Shown: positions 17,053-25,769, counted from the stretch's first letter. The stretch: 64,000 nucleotides of DNA from Ochrobactrum sp. RH2CCR150 (GCA_014138095.1 JACGXE010000012.1:62001-126000); one strand, 5' to 3'. Notes: generated by a model not told the origin, from the sequence alone. Program-made: numbers and translations.

Positions 17053-18430
17053 TCTCGACGCGGCTTTCGCCCGTCTGCGTCAGTCATGGCTGGATCATCG
17101 CCCGCCCTATGAGCAGCGCATCGATGATCTCAAGCGCCTGCGCGCTGGCCTGGCGGCCCGGCTTGACGACATGGCGAAGGCGATCAGCGCCGATTTTGGA
17201 AACCGCTCCGCTCATGAAACCCTGCTTGGCGAAGCCAGCGTGGTCTTTGCCGAAATCGATGATGCGCTGCATCATCTCAAGCGCTGGATGAAGCCGAAAC
17301 GCCGCAAGGCGGGCTGGAAATTATGGCCGGCGAAAGCAGAGCTTCGCTTCGTGCCACTGGGTGTCGTGGGCGTCATCGCGCCGTGGAACTATCCGGTCAA
17401 TCTGGCGCTCGCACCGCTGGTGGCCGCCATTGCGGCAGGCAATCATGTTCTGATCAAACCGTCCGAACACATGCCGCAAACGGCAGCCTTTCTGCACAAG
17501 CTCATCAGCACGGTCTTTCCGGACAATCGTGTTGCCGTGGTGCAAGGCGATGCAGCCCTTTCGGCCCGCTTTGCCAGCCTGCCTTTCGACCATCTGTTCT
17601 TTACCGGTTCCACCGCCGTCGGGCGCAAGATCATGGCAGCGGCAGCGGCCAATCTGACGCCCGTGACTCTGGAACTTGGCGGCAAGTCTCCGGCCATTGT
17701 CAGCGAAAACGCCAATCTGGTTCGGGCCGCACGCGCCATCGCAAACGGCAAGTTCTTCAATGCCGGACAGACCTGCATCGCGCCGGATTATGTACTGATC
17801 CACCACAGCAAACGCGACGCGTTCATAGCCCTGCTGCGCGCGGAAATGCAGGCTCGTTTTGGCGGCGCGTCCGCAGATCCAGACCGCACCACCATCATCA
17901 ACGATGCGCAGTTGCAGCGGCTAACCGGCCTGCTGGCCGATGCGAAGGACAAGAGCGAAGGCATCGTCGAGCTGCTCGCGCCATCGACCGAACCGCGCCT
18001 CATGACGCCGACGCTCATTCTTGAGCCGCAAGCGACCAGCGCCATCATGGCGGAAGAGATTTTCGGCCCGCTACTGCCGATCATCAGCTATCGCTCGACC
18101 GATGACGCCATTGCCCATGTGCTTGGTTATGACCGCCCGCTGGCGCTATATTGTTTCAGCGAGAATACAGCCGAGATCGAGACGATCCTCGCCCATGTGG
18201 TCGCAGGCGGGGTCTGCATCAACGACACGCTCTACCATTTTGCCTGCACCAGCCTGCCCTTCGGTGGCGTCGGCGCGAGCGGCATGGGCCAGTATCACGG
18301 TTATGACGGGTTCCTGACCTTTTCCAAGGCCATGCCGATACTGACGAAATATGCGCCTGCCCCAAGCGACCTCATCAAGCCGCCCTATCGCGGCCTGACC
18401 GACAGGCTGGTTCGTTTCATTGCCCGTTGA
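17042..18430 (+). CDS. Coniferyl-aldehyde-type aldehyde dehydrogenase
   Basis: A 462-residue NAD(P)-dependent aldehyde dehydrogenase of the CalB-like branch. Visible: P-W-N-Y-P-V-N-L near residue 120, I-K-P-S-E-H for cofactor binding, F-T-G-S-T-A-V-G, catalytic Glu in L-E-L-G-G-K-S-P, and catalytic Cys in A-G-Q-T-C-I-A-P-D. The ending with S-L-P-F-G-G-V-G-A-S-G-M-G and a C-terminal amphipathic/basic helix is like fatty-aldehyde dehydrogenases. It overlaps the YhhN gene, so the two are translationally coupled; oxidation of a fatty aldehyde freed by that enzyme is the most economical reading, although family members also act on coniferyl aldehyde. Confidence 0.88.
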   Translation: MNDNLDAAFARLRQSWLDHRPPYEQRIDDLKRLRAGLAARLDDMAKAISADFGNRSAHETLLGEASVVFAEIDDALHHLKRWMKPKRRKAGWKLWPAKAELRFVPLGVVGVIAPWNYPVNLALAPLVAAIAAGNHVLIKPSEHMPQTAAFLHKLISTVFPDNRVAVVQGDAALSARFASLPFDHLFFTGSTAVGRKIMAAAAANLTPVTLELGGKSPAIVSENANLVRAARAIANGKFFNAGQTCIAPDYVLIHHSKRDAFIALLRAEMQARFGGASADPDRTTIINDAQLQRLTGLLADAKDKSEGIVELLAPSTEPRLMTPTLILEPQATSAIMAEEIFGPLLPIISYRSTDDAIAHVLGYDRPLALYCFSENTAEIETILAHVVAGGVCINDTLYHFACTSLPFGGVGASGMGQYHGYDGFLTFSKAMPILTKYAPAPSDLIKPPYRGLTDRLVRFIAR

Positions 18431-18545
18431 ACATCTGCCCTAAACACTCAATTGTGCTTAGCCGCTCTGTTCAAATTGCATAGCAAACTATCTATATAGA
18501 AGAGTATAGATTTGAAATATTGATCTTGAACTGACGACCTTACGG

Positions 18546-19415
18546 GTGAAAAGGGTGCAGAAGAAAAAGGAAGCAAACCGGATATCGAAGTCGATCCTGA
18601 CGGCGATCCGCAACAGGCCGGGTTTCAGGCCTCTCAACGCCAATATCACTGGCGGTGATATTGTTATTGCATCCTATAATGTTCACAAATGCATCGGCAT
18701 CGACAAGCAGTTCAATCCGCAGCGCACCGCAGATGTCATCAGCGAAATCGACGCGGACGTTATAGCGTTGCAGGAAGCCGACAAGCGTTTCGGTGAACGG
18801 TCAGGGCTTCTCGATCTTGGCCTGCTGGAACGCCGCCACGGCCTCATTCCCGTCCCCATCACCTCCACAATGCCCAAGGGGCATGGCTGGCATGGCAATG
18901 TGCTGCTGTTTCGCGAGGGCATTGTCCGCAATGTGCAACAGCTGAAACTGCCCGGCGTGGAACCACGCGGCGCGCTTGTCGCCGACCTGCAATTTCCGGC
19001 GGGACCGTTGCGCGTGATTGCCGCGCATCTTGGGCTTTTGAAACGCTCCCGCGAGCAGCAGGCGGAAAGCATCCTCACCGCCTTGCAGGAAGCCGACACG
19101 CTGCCGACGCTGTTGATCGGCGATCTCAATGAATGGCGCATCGGCAAGCGTTCCTCGCTCGCCGCGCTCATGCCGACCTTCAACCATGTTGCAACGGCGG
19201 TACCGAGCTTTCCGTCACGTTTTCCGGTCTTCGCGCTCGACCGGGTGATGGGCGCGCCGCATAATCTCGTGACATCGGTGGAGGTTCACAACACGCCGCT
19301 GGCGCGCACGGCCTCGGATCATCTGCCGATCAAGGCGCATCTTGACCTGAAGACCGCCATCGACCTGTTGCACAATCTCAATCCAGAGATACCCGCAAGC
19401 AGAACCGGCTCATAG
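18546..19415 (+). CDS. Endonuclease/exonuclease/phosphatase family protein
   Basis: A 289-residue EEP-fold metal-dependent hydrolase: A-S-Y-N-V-H-K-C at the first metal strand, L-Q-E-A-D, G-W-H-G-N-V-L-L, A-A-H-L-G-L, I-G-D-L-N-E-W and the closing A-S-D-H-L-P-I. The start is a GTG at 18546; the first 38 residues are basic and not conserved. It converges on cardiolipin synthase with a 6-base overlap of stop regions. Many proteobacteria place an EEP protein beside a phospholipase-D-type synthase, so a role in phospholipid metabolism rather than DNA repair is plausible, but that is inference. Confidence 0.82.
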   Translation: MKRVQKKKEANRISKSILTAIRNRPGFRPLNANITGGDIVIASYNVHKCIGIDKQFNPQRTADVISEIDADVIALQEADKRFGERSGLLDLGLLERRHGLIPVPITSTMPKGHGWHGNVLLFREGIVRNVQQLKLPGVEPRGALVADLQFPAGPLRVIAAHLGLLKRSREQQAESILTALQEADTLPTLLIGDLNEWRIGKRSSLAALMPTFNHVATAVPSFPSRFPVFALDRVMGAPHNLVTSVEVHNTPLARTASDHLPIKAHLDLKTAIDLLHNLNPEIPASRTGS

Positions 19416-20867
19416 ATAGGGCGATCCGAGCCAGATGATCCGGTCGATGAGGCGCACCAGAAACGGGCGGTTCTTGAGACGCGTGAGATTGACCTGACGG
19501 CTCTCCTCAATGACCTTGCCGATCCGCTCTTCCACCTGACGCGCCACATCGCGATCCAGAATTTCCAGATCGATCTCGAAATTGAGCCGCAACGAGCGCG
19601 GATCGATATTCGACGAGCCGACATAGGACCAGGTGCCGTCAATCGTCATCAGCTTGGAATGGTTGAACGCGCCGCCCGCGCGCCAGATCCGACAGCCATC
19701 CTTCAAAAGCTGGTCGAACTGAGCACGCATGGCGCGGTCGACAAGCTTGAGATTATTGACCCCCGGCACCACGATATCCACCGACACGCCGCGCCGCGCC
19801 GCCGTAACCAGCGCACTGATCAGTTCGCGGTCCGGCAACAGATAGGGCGACATGATGAGGATATGCTGTTCGGCTATCGAGAAAGCACCCATCATCATGC
19901 GATGGTTGGTTTCGACATTCTTGTCGGGGCCGGAGCCGACCACGCGCACCAGCGTACCTGTACCCGGCGGGCTTTCGGGTGCGGCAATGCGCCATGCGTC
20001 ACCGGTCAGCAATTCACCTGTTGCAAATCGCCAGTCCTCGGAAGCGATGTGGAACAGATCGGCAATGGCCGGTCCTTCCAGCCGGAAATGCGTATCGATT
20101 GCCACCGCATCGCCAGCAATCGCCCGCACGAAACCGGCGCGGATATTCATGCCGCCTGTAAAGCCATATCGCCCGTCCACGACAAGGATTTTGCGGTGAG
20201 TGCGCAGATTGGCATAAGGCAGGCGCAGTCCGATGATGATGTTGCCGTTGAAGACATCGACCGTCACGCCATTTTCCTTGAGCAGGCTCACAATGCTCGG
20301 GATGGAGTAACGCGCGCCGACCGCATCGATCAGAACCCGCACTTCCACACCGCGCTTGACGGCTGCGCCCAGCGCTTCGGCAAACTGGATGCCGATGGCG
20401 TCGCGGTCGAAAATATAGGTTTCCAGCAAGATGCTGCGCTCCGCCTTGCCGATGGCTTCCAGCATGGCGGCATAGGCCTCGTCGCCGGTTTCCAGCATTT
20501 CGATACGATTGCCGCTGGTGAAATCATAAAGACTGACGGCATCGCCCAGAATTTTCATCGCGCCGAACTGTCGCCCGAATGCTGCGCGCACGAGGTCGTT
20601 GGTCGTGTCGAAATGCGAGAGGTGATAAAGCGCGATATGCCCTTGCGCGCGCTGCTGGGTGAGTGTCGAGCGCCTGATCCGGTTGACGCCCGCAATGGCA
20701 TAGACCACCGCCCCGACAATGGGCGACAGCACGATCACGCCAACCCAGCCGAGTGCGGTGCGCACTTCGTCCTTGGTCATGGTTGCATGAATGGCCGCTA
20801 TCGTGCCCAGCACAATCGACAGGACAGCCAGAATATGCGGCCAATAATGGGAAACCAGATCGAACAT
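19410..20867 (-). CDS. cls: Cardiolipin synthase (phospholipase D superfamily)
   Basis: Cls condenses phosphatidylglycerol (or PG and PE) into cardiolipin at the inner membrane. The 485-residue protein has two N-terminal helices (residues 8-30 and 38-60), then two PLD domains. The HKD motifs are H-R-K-I-L-V-V-D-G near residue 224 and H-S-K-L-M-T-I-D-G near 403, each followed by the G-G or S-S-N turn (F-T-G-G-M-N, V-G-S-S-N-I-D). The C-terminus is basic. Length and layout fit ClsA-type enzymes. It faces the EEP-fold gene tail to tail. Confidence 0.92.
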   Translation of the reverse strand: MFDLVSHYWPHILAVLSIVLGTIAAIHATMTKDEVRTALGWVGVIVLSPIVGAVVYAIAGVNRIRRSTLTQQRAQGHIALYHLSHFDTTNDLVRAAFGRQFGAMKILGDAVSLYDFTSGNRIEMLETGDEAYAAMLEAIGKAERSILLETYIFDRDAIGIQFAEALGAAVKRGVEVRVLIDAVGARYSIPSIVSLLKENGVTVDVFNGNIIIGLRLPYANLRTHRKILVVDGRYGFTGGMNIRAGFVRAIAGDAVAIDTHFRLEGPAIADLFHIASEDWRFATGELLTGDAWRIAAPESPPGTGTLVRVVGSGPDKNVETNHRMMMGAFSIAEQHILIMSPYLLPDRELISALVTAARRGVSVDIVVPGVNNLKLVDRAMRAQFDQLLKDGCRIWRAGGAFNHSKLMTIDGTWSYVGSSNIDPRSLRLNFEIDLEILDRDVARQVEERIGKVIEESRQVNLTRLKNRPFLVRLIDRIIWLGSPYL

Positions 20868-21205
20868 CGAACAGACTTTTCCAACAACAATTGAGTACCG
20901 GGAAACCGGCAGCGCCCCCGCGTCAAGTTCCTGAAATATGTAGCCGATAGAGATTAAAACAGGTGTAACGGCAAAGAGATAGAGCCCAACGGGCCAAAAA
21001 AATGCAACCGCCGCGAATTAGTTTATGCGCAAAAACAAAGAGATATGGTCGCCTGCCCCTGAAACAGGCGTGGTTTCAGGGGCCCAACAGGCTGGCCGGA
21101 TCGGCATGCGCGGCCAAAGCTGGTCAAACGCTCCGCATGCCTTATATTGTTGCGTGGGTTACGAAAATTGGGTCACGACAATTCGAGGGACAAGAGGGTT
21201 ATTCG
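20868..21205. other. 338-base gap upstream of the HdeD-like gene
   Basis: Holds the start region of cls on one side and the promoter of the HdeD-like gene on the other. An open frame runs through it in phase with the HdeD gene but is basic and cysteine-rich, unlike a family N-terminus. A short palindromic stretch (CCTGAAACAGG near 21058) is visible. No RNA gene recognised. Confidence 0.5.
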
Positions 21206-21769
21206 ATGGCAACGACGAACAAAGATTTCGACAATCCGGTGTTACCGACAGAGCTGACATCCAAGTGGGGATGGTTCGTTGCGCTCGGCGTGGCGCTTCT
21301 CATTCTGGGCGGCATTGCCTTCGGCAATCTGGTGCTGGCTACGGTGGTTTCTGTCTACTATGTCGGCATGATGATGCTGATCGCCGGTGTGATCGAAATC
21401 ATCCATGCTTTCGGTGTGAAGACCTGGGGCCGGTTTTTCTTCTGGCTCCTGAGCGGCCTGCTTTATGCGGCAGCGGGTGTCGTCACCTTCATCAATCCCA
21501 TTTTGGCGGCAGGCATCCTGACATTCCTGCTGGCGGCAGCCCTTCTCGGCTCCGGCCTTTTCCGCGTCTGGATGGGCTTCAAGTCGAAACCGGCATCCGG
21601 CTGGGGCTGGATCGTGGCCGGTGGCGTCATCACCGCGCTGCTCGGCCTCATCATCGCCATTCAATGGCCGGTCAACAGCCTGTTCATCCTCGGCCTTTTC
21701 CTGGCCATCGATCTGATTTTCCAGGGCTGGACCTATATTGCCTTCGGTCTCGGCATCAAAAGCCGGTAA
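21206..21769 (+). CDS. HdeD family membrane protein
   Basis: A 187-residue protein with six predicted helices in three hairpins, the DUF308 repeat pattern of HdeD (acid-resistance-linked) proteins: G-I-A-F-G-N-L-V-L-A-T-V-V-S-V, then G-V-V-T-F-I-N-P-I-L-A-A-G-I-L-T and W-P-V-N-S-L-F-I-L-G-L-F-L-A-I-D. The N-terminal 25 residues are hydrophilic and cytosolic. Start ATG 21206, eight bases after AAGAGGG. It is a single-gene unit closed by a terminator. In E. coli HdeD contributes to acid resistance at high cell density; here function is by analogy only. Confidence 0.83.
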   Translation: MATTNKDFDNPVLPTELTSKWGWFVALGVALLILGGIAFGNLVLATVVSVYYVGMMMLIAGVIEIIHAFGVKTWGRFFFWLLSGLLYAAAGVVTFINPILAAGILTFLLAAALLGSGLFRVWMGFKSKPASGWGWIVAGGVITALLGLIIAIQWPVNSLFILGLFLAIDLIFQGWTYIAFGLGIKSR

Positions 21770-21788
21770 CAAGCGCAGTCATTTCCTT

Positions 21789-21815
21789 AAAGCGGCGCGT
21801 TCAACGCCGCTTTTT
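21789..21815 (+). terminator. Rho-independent terminator after the HdeD-like gene
   Basis: AAAGCGGCG (21789-21797) pairs with CGCCGCTTT (21805-21813), followed by T's to 21815. Confidence 0.85.
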
Positions 21816-21940
21816 CATGTCTTGCCGGGACTTGTAACGCGGCGCTTGTTGAGATTTTGCCCAATGACTGCTAGATGCAGCGCAACATCTTTGCGGCGCA
21901 TATTTGCGCGGCCCAACATTTCGCCATCACGAGTTTCTTC

Positions 21941-23518
21941 ATGCCTGCTGACAATCCCGTTTCCAAGCGCCGCACATTCGCGATTATCGCGCACCCGGAC
22001 GCCGGTAAGACCACGCTGACCGAAAAGCTGCTGCTGTTTGGCGGCGCTATCCAGCTTGCCGGTGAAGTGAAGGCCAAGAAGGATCGCATCCAGACCCGTT
22101 CGGACTGGATGAACATCGAACGCGACCGCGGCATCTCGGTCGTCACCTCGGTGATGACCTTCGAATACAAGGACTGCATCTTCAACCTGCTCGATACGCC
22201 GGGCCACGAAGACTTCGCAGACGACACCTACCGCACGCTGACCGCTGTCGACAGCGCCGTCATGGTCATCGACGCCGCAAAAGGTATCGAGCCGCGCACG
22301 CTGAAGCTGTTCGAAGTCTGCCGCATGCGCGACATTCCCATCGTCACCTTCGTCAACAAGATGGACCGCGAAGCCCGCGATCCGCTCGAAATTCTTGACG
22401 AGATCGAAGAAAAGCTGGCGCTCGACACGGCGCCTATCACCTGGCCGATCGGCTCCGGCAAGAGCTTTGCAGGCACATATGACCTGCATAACAATACAAT
22501 GCGCCGTCAGGACAATGAAGAGCAGCCCACGAAGGTCAGCGGCCCGGAAGAAGCCGCCGCGCTGCTGCCTGAAAACGAGCGTGAAGCCTGGCTGGAAAAT
22601 ACGGAACTGGCGCGCGGCGTCTGCCGTCCGTTTGACCTTGCTTCCTTCCGCGAAGGCCATATGACACCGGTCTATTTTGGTTCGGCGCTGAAGAATTACG
22701 GTGTGCGCGATCTGATCGAAGCCTTCTGCGATTTCGGCCCGTCGCCGCGCGACCAGCAGGCCGACACGCGCATGGTCGGTTCCACCGAAGACAAGATGAC
22801 CGGCTTCGTGTTCAAGATTCAGGCCAATATGGACCCGAACCATCGCGACCGCATCGCCTTTCTGCGCGTTTGCTCGGGCAAGCTGTCACGCGGCATGAAA
22901 GCCAAGCTGGTGCGCACCGGCAAACCGATGAGCCTGTCTGCGCCGCAATTCTTCTTTGCCCGTTCGCGCCAGATCGCCGACGAAGCCTTTGCTGGCGACG
23001 TGGTCGGCATCCCGAACCATGGAACGCTGCGCATCGGCGACACGTTGACCGAGGGCGAGGATATCCTGTTCCGTGGCGTACCGAACTTCGCGCCGGAAAT
23101 TCTGCGCCGCGTGCGTCTGGACGATGCGATGAAGGCCAAGAAGCTGCGCGAAGCGCTGCAACAGATGGCCGAAGAAGGCGTCGTGCAGCTGTTCGTGCCC
23201 GATGATGGTTCTCCGGCAATTGTCGGTGTCGTTGGCGCGCTCCAGATCGACGTTCTGACCGAACGTCTGAAAGTGGAATATTCGCTGCCGGTCGGCTTTG
23301 AAATGTCGCGCTTCTCGGTCTGCCGGTGGATTACGGCAGATGATCCGGCCGAACTCGACCGCTTCATTGCATCTCATCGCGCCGACATTGCGCATGACCT
23401 CGACAATGATCCGGTGTTCCTGGCGCAAAACGGCTTTTCGCTCAATTACGAAGCCGAGCGCTGGAAGAACATCCGCTTTGCAACCATCAAGGACTATCAG
23501 GTCCGCGACAAGGCATGA
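21941..23518 (+). CDS. prfC: Peptide chain release factor 3
   Basis: RF3 is the translational GTPase that ejects RF1/RF2 from the ribosome after termination and supports quality control after mismatched decoding. The 525-residue protein has the GTPase motifs A-H-P-D-A-G-K-T-T near residue 17 (P-loop), R-G-I-S-V in switch I, D-T-P-G-H-E-D, and N-K-M-D, followed by the RF3-specific C-terminal region (R-F-S-V-C-R-W; N-D-P-V-F-L-A-Q-N). I chose the ATG at 21941 because the preceding in-frame stretch from 21875 is not family-like. It is followed 12 bases later by the APH-type phosphotransferase. Confidence 0.95.
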   Translation: MPADNPVSKRRTFAIIAHPDAGKTTLTEKLLLFGGAIQLAGEVKAKKDRIQTRSDWMNIERDRGISVVTSVMTFEYKDCIFNLLDTPGHEDFADDTYRTLTAVDSAVMVIDAAKGIEPRTLKLFEVCRMRDIPIVTFVNKMDREARDPLEILDEIEEKLALDTAPITWPIGSGKSFAGTYDLHNNTMRRQDNEEQPTKVSGPEEAAALLPENEREAWLENTELARGVCRPFDLASFREGHMTPVYFGSALKNYGVRDLIEAFCDFGPSPRDQQADTRMVGSTEDKMTGFVFKIQANMDPNHRDRIAFLRVCSGKLSRGMKAKLVRTGKPMSLSAPQFFFARSRQIADEAFAGDVVGIPNHGTLRIGDTLTEGEDILFRGVPNFAPEILRRVRLDDAMKAKKLREALQQMAEEGVVQLFVPDDGSPAIVGVVGALQIDVLTERLKVEYSLPVGFEMSRFSVCRWITADDPAELDRFIASHRADIAHDLDNDPVFLAQNGFSLNYEAERWKNIRFATIKDYQVRDKA

Positions 23519-23530
23519 TGCGGTAATGTT

Positions 23531-24331
23531 ATGACCGATCCTGTTCTGGCTGCTCTCGATCTGCCTGATGCCCTGCTGCATCGGCTTGCCGGTTATAGCA
23601 GCCAGCAGGACGTGCTTGGCCGCTCATTTGCCAATGTCCTGCTGCTCGATCATGATGCGCACGAACCGCTTGTTCTGAAAATCGAACCGGCAAGCACGGT
23701 CAGCGAACTGGCCGATGAGTGCACCCGGCTTGAGTGGCTTTCCGCGCAGGGCCTGCCCTGCCCTAGGGTCGTCGCTTTTGAAACGATGGCCGACCGCCAC
23801 TTTCTTCTGATGACGCGCTTGGCCGGGTCCGACCTCGCATCGTCTGTCGGCACTCTTCCGCCGGACCGTATCGTCTCCATTCTCGCAACAGCCTTGAAGG
23901 CGCTGCACAGCGTCGACCCTGCGGCCTGTCCATTCGACCATCGGCTGGAACACCGCATTGAACATGCACGCAAGCGCGTGGAAGCGGGTGCGGTCGATGA
24001 AGATGATTTCGATGATGAGCGCGAAGGCCGCAGCGCCGAAGATCTTTTCTCCGAACTATGCCGCCTGAAACCGTCGCAGGAAGATCTCGTCGTCACCCAT
24101 GGTGACGCCTGCCTGCCAAATTTCATGGCCAGCGACGGCGCATTCACTGGTTTTATCGACTGCGGCAGGCTTGGCCTTGCAGACCGCCATCAGGATCTGG
24201 GACTCGCCTGCTGGAGCATCCGCTATAATCTCGGCGACGAGTGGGTGAAACCCTTCCTCGACCTCTATGGCGCAACGACCATCGATGAAGCGAAAATCAC
24301 CTATTACCGTCTGCTGGACGAGTTCTTCTAG
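23531..24331 (+). CDS. APH(3')-II-like aminoglycoside O-phosphotransferase
   Basis: A 266-residue kinase-like phosphotransferase of the APH(3') family. The catalytic loop is [10 protein letters not shown] at about residues 187-196 (catalytic Asp, Mg-binding Asn), followed by [16 protein letters not shown] (the DFG-equivalent Asp near 209), and the protein ends Y-R-L-L-D-E-F-F, the characteristic APH(3') C-terminus. Length is that of APH(3')-II enzymes. It sits behind prfC in the same direction, base composition is native, and there are no transposon traces, so it looks like an intrinsic chromosomal gene. Kanamycin/neomycin phosphorylation is the family reaction; whether it is expressed enough to matter is unknown. 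Confidence 0.85.
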   Translation: MTDPVLAALDLPDALLHRLAGYSSQQDVLGRSFANVLLLDHDAHEPLVLKIEPASTVSELADECTRLEWLSAQGLPCPRVVAFETMADRHFLLMTRLAGSDLASSVGTLPPDRIVSILATALKALHSVDPAACPFDHRLEHRIEHARKRVEAGAVDEDDFDDEREGRSAEDLFSELCRLKPSQEDLVVTHGDACLPNFMASDGAFTGFIDCGRLGLADRHQDLGLACWSIRYNLGDEWVKPFLDLYGATTIDEAKITYYRLLDEFF

Positions 24332-24344
24332 GCAGACAGCTTCA

Positions 24345-25736
24345 TTATTTCGTGTCGAGCAGCCGTTCGGCGATCTTCGCGGCCAGCTTTTCGGCCACCT
24401 CGCCTTTGCTCATTTCGGGCCATTCCTCGATGCCGGAACGGCTTAAAATCCGCACGCGGTTGTGGTCGCCGCCCATGACGCTGCTGCCATCCAAGCCATA
24501 GGACACATCGTTGGCGACGATCCAGTCGGCGCCCTTTTTCGCAAGTTTGGCTCTCGCATTTTCGGCCACATCCTGCGTTTCAGCCGCAAAGCCGACCACC
24601 AGACCGGGACGCTTGTCGCTATGGCCAACACCGGCCAGAATGTCGGGGTTTTCGACCATGGCAAGCGTGGGAGCGCCTTCTCCGGGCTTCTTCTTGATCT
24701 TCTGTCCGGCTTCATTGGCGGTGCGCCAATCGGCAACGGCCGCCACCATGATTGCCGCATCGGCGGGCAGATGCAGCTCCACAGCAGCCTGCATTTCCCG
24801 CGCCGTCTCGACTTGAATGACATCGACGCCTTCGGGATCGGCAATCGTGACCGGACCGGACACCAGATGCACCGTGGCACCCAACCGCGCCAGAGCAGCG
24901 GCGATGGCGTGGCCCTGCTTGCCCGACGAGCGGTTGGCGATGTAGCGGACCGGGTCGATCGGCTCATGCGTTGGCCCGGATGTCATGACGATGGATTTTC
25001 CGGCCAGCGGCAGTGCGCGCGGCACCAGCAGCGTTTCCACAGCCGCCACGATGGCCAGCGGCTCGCTCATCCGGCCTGTTCCCGCCTCGCCGCTTTCCGC
25101 CATTTCGCCCTTCTCGGGACCGATGAAATGCACGCCGTCCTTTTCCAGTGTCAGACGGTTGCGGCGGGTCGCCGGGTTGTCCCACATGGCCGGGTTCATG
25201 GCAGGCGCAATCAACACCGGAACCTTGCGCGCCAGCAGAACGGCACTGGCCAGATCGTCGGCCAGACCATTGGCCATCTTGGCCATCAGGTCAGCGGTCG
25301 CAGGTGCAACCACGATCAGATCGGCATCGCGCGCCAGCCTGATGTGCCCGACATCCTGCTCATCTTCCCGCGAAAACAGATCGGTAAAGACATGATCGGC
25401 GGAAACCGCGCCGATGGTCAGCGGCGTTACAAATTGCTGTGCAGCAGCCGTCATCAAGGGGCGAACCTGTGCGCCACGCTCGCGCAAACGACGGATCAGG
25501 TCGGGCGTCTTATAGGCAGCAATACCGCCACCAATGATGAGCAGAACGCGCTTGCCCGTAAGTGACGCACCAACTTTACCCAGACCAGCAGGCGCAGGCG
25601 TAACCTGCGCCGCTTCCTCCAGTGCGGTCAGAAGAAGCCGCGCTTCCTCTTCCATGGAACGCCCGTTGCGCGCAGCGCGCACACGCAGCTTTTCCTTGGC
25701 GGCATCGTCGAGATTGCGGATAGTGATACTGGCCAT
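24345..25736 (-). CDS. coaBC: CoaBC with N-terminal ribbon-helix-helix domain
   Basis: CoaBC couples phosphopantothenate to cysteine with CTP (CoaB) and decarboxylates the product with FMN (CoaC), two steps of coenzyme A synthesis. Of 463 residues, 1-42 are an added FitA/VapB-like ribbon-helix-helix DNA-binding domain (A-S-I-T-I-R-N-L-D-D strand, then helices with N-G-R-S-M-E-E-E-A-R). CoaC covers about 59-235 with G-G-G-I-A-A-Y-K, His131 and P-A-M-N-P-A-M-W; CoaB starts near 245 with T-S-G-P-T-H-E-P-I-D and R-S-S-G-K-Q-G. The CoaC lid motif reads A-E-S-G-E-A-G-T-G-R-M, lacking the Cys of the E. coli A-C-G-x-x-G-P-G-R-M. Start ATG 25736, no strong ribosome site, but an inverted repeat abuts it. 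Confidence 0.92.
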   Translation of the reverse strand: MASITIRNLDDAAKEKLRVRAARNGRSMEEEARLLLTALEEAAQVTPAPAGLGKVGASLTGKRVLLIIGGGIAAYKTPDLIRRLRERGAQVRPLMTAAAQQFVTPLTIGAVSADHVFTDLFSREDEQDVGHIRLARDADLIVVAPATADLMAKMANGLADDLASAVLLARKVPVLIAPAMNPAMWDNPATRRNRLTLEKDGVHFIGPEKGEMAESGEAGTGRMSEPLAIVAAVETLLVPRALPLAGKSIVMTSGPTHEPIDPVRYIANRSSGKQGHAIAAALARLGATVHLVSGPVTIADPEGVDVIQVETAREMQAAVELHLPADAAIMVAAVADWRTANEAGQKIKKKPGEGAPTLAMVENPDILAGVGHSDKRPGLVVGFAAETQDVAENARAKLAKKGADWIVANDVSYGLDGSSVMGGDHNRVRILSRSGIEEWPEMSKGEVAEKLAAKIAERLLDTK

Positions 25737-25769
25737 TTGATTGCACCGGCTTATTGCAAGTGCAATCAA
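25737..25769 (-). promoter_or_regulatory. Inverted-repeat operator candidate at the coaBC start
   Basis: TTGATTGCAC (25737-25746) and GTGCAATCAA (25760-25769) form a perfect 10-bp inverted repeat that begins at the base next to the coaBC ATG. Within it ATTGCA occurs at 25740 and 25753 and its complement TGCAAT at 25761, so there are three half-sites. Ribbon-helix-helix proteins of the VapB/FitA type bind such repeats in their own promoters; an autoregulatory role is inferred. Confidence 0.6.
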
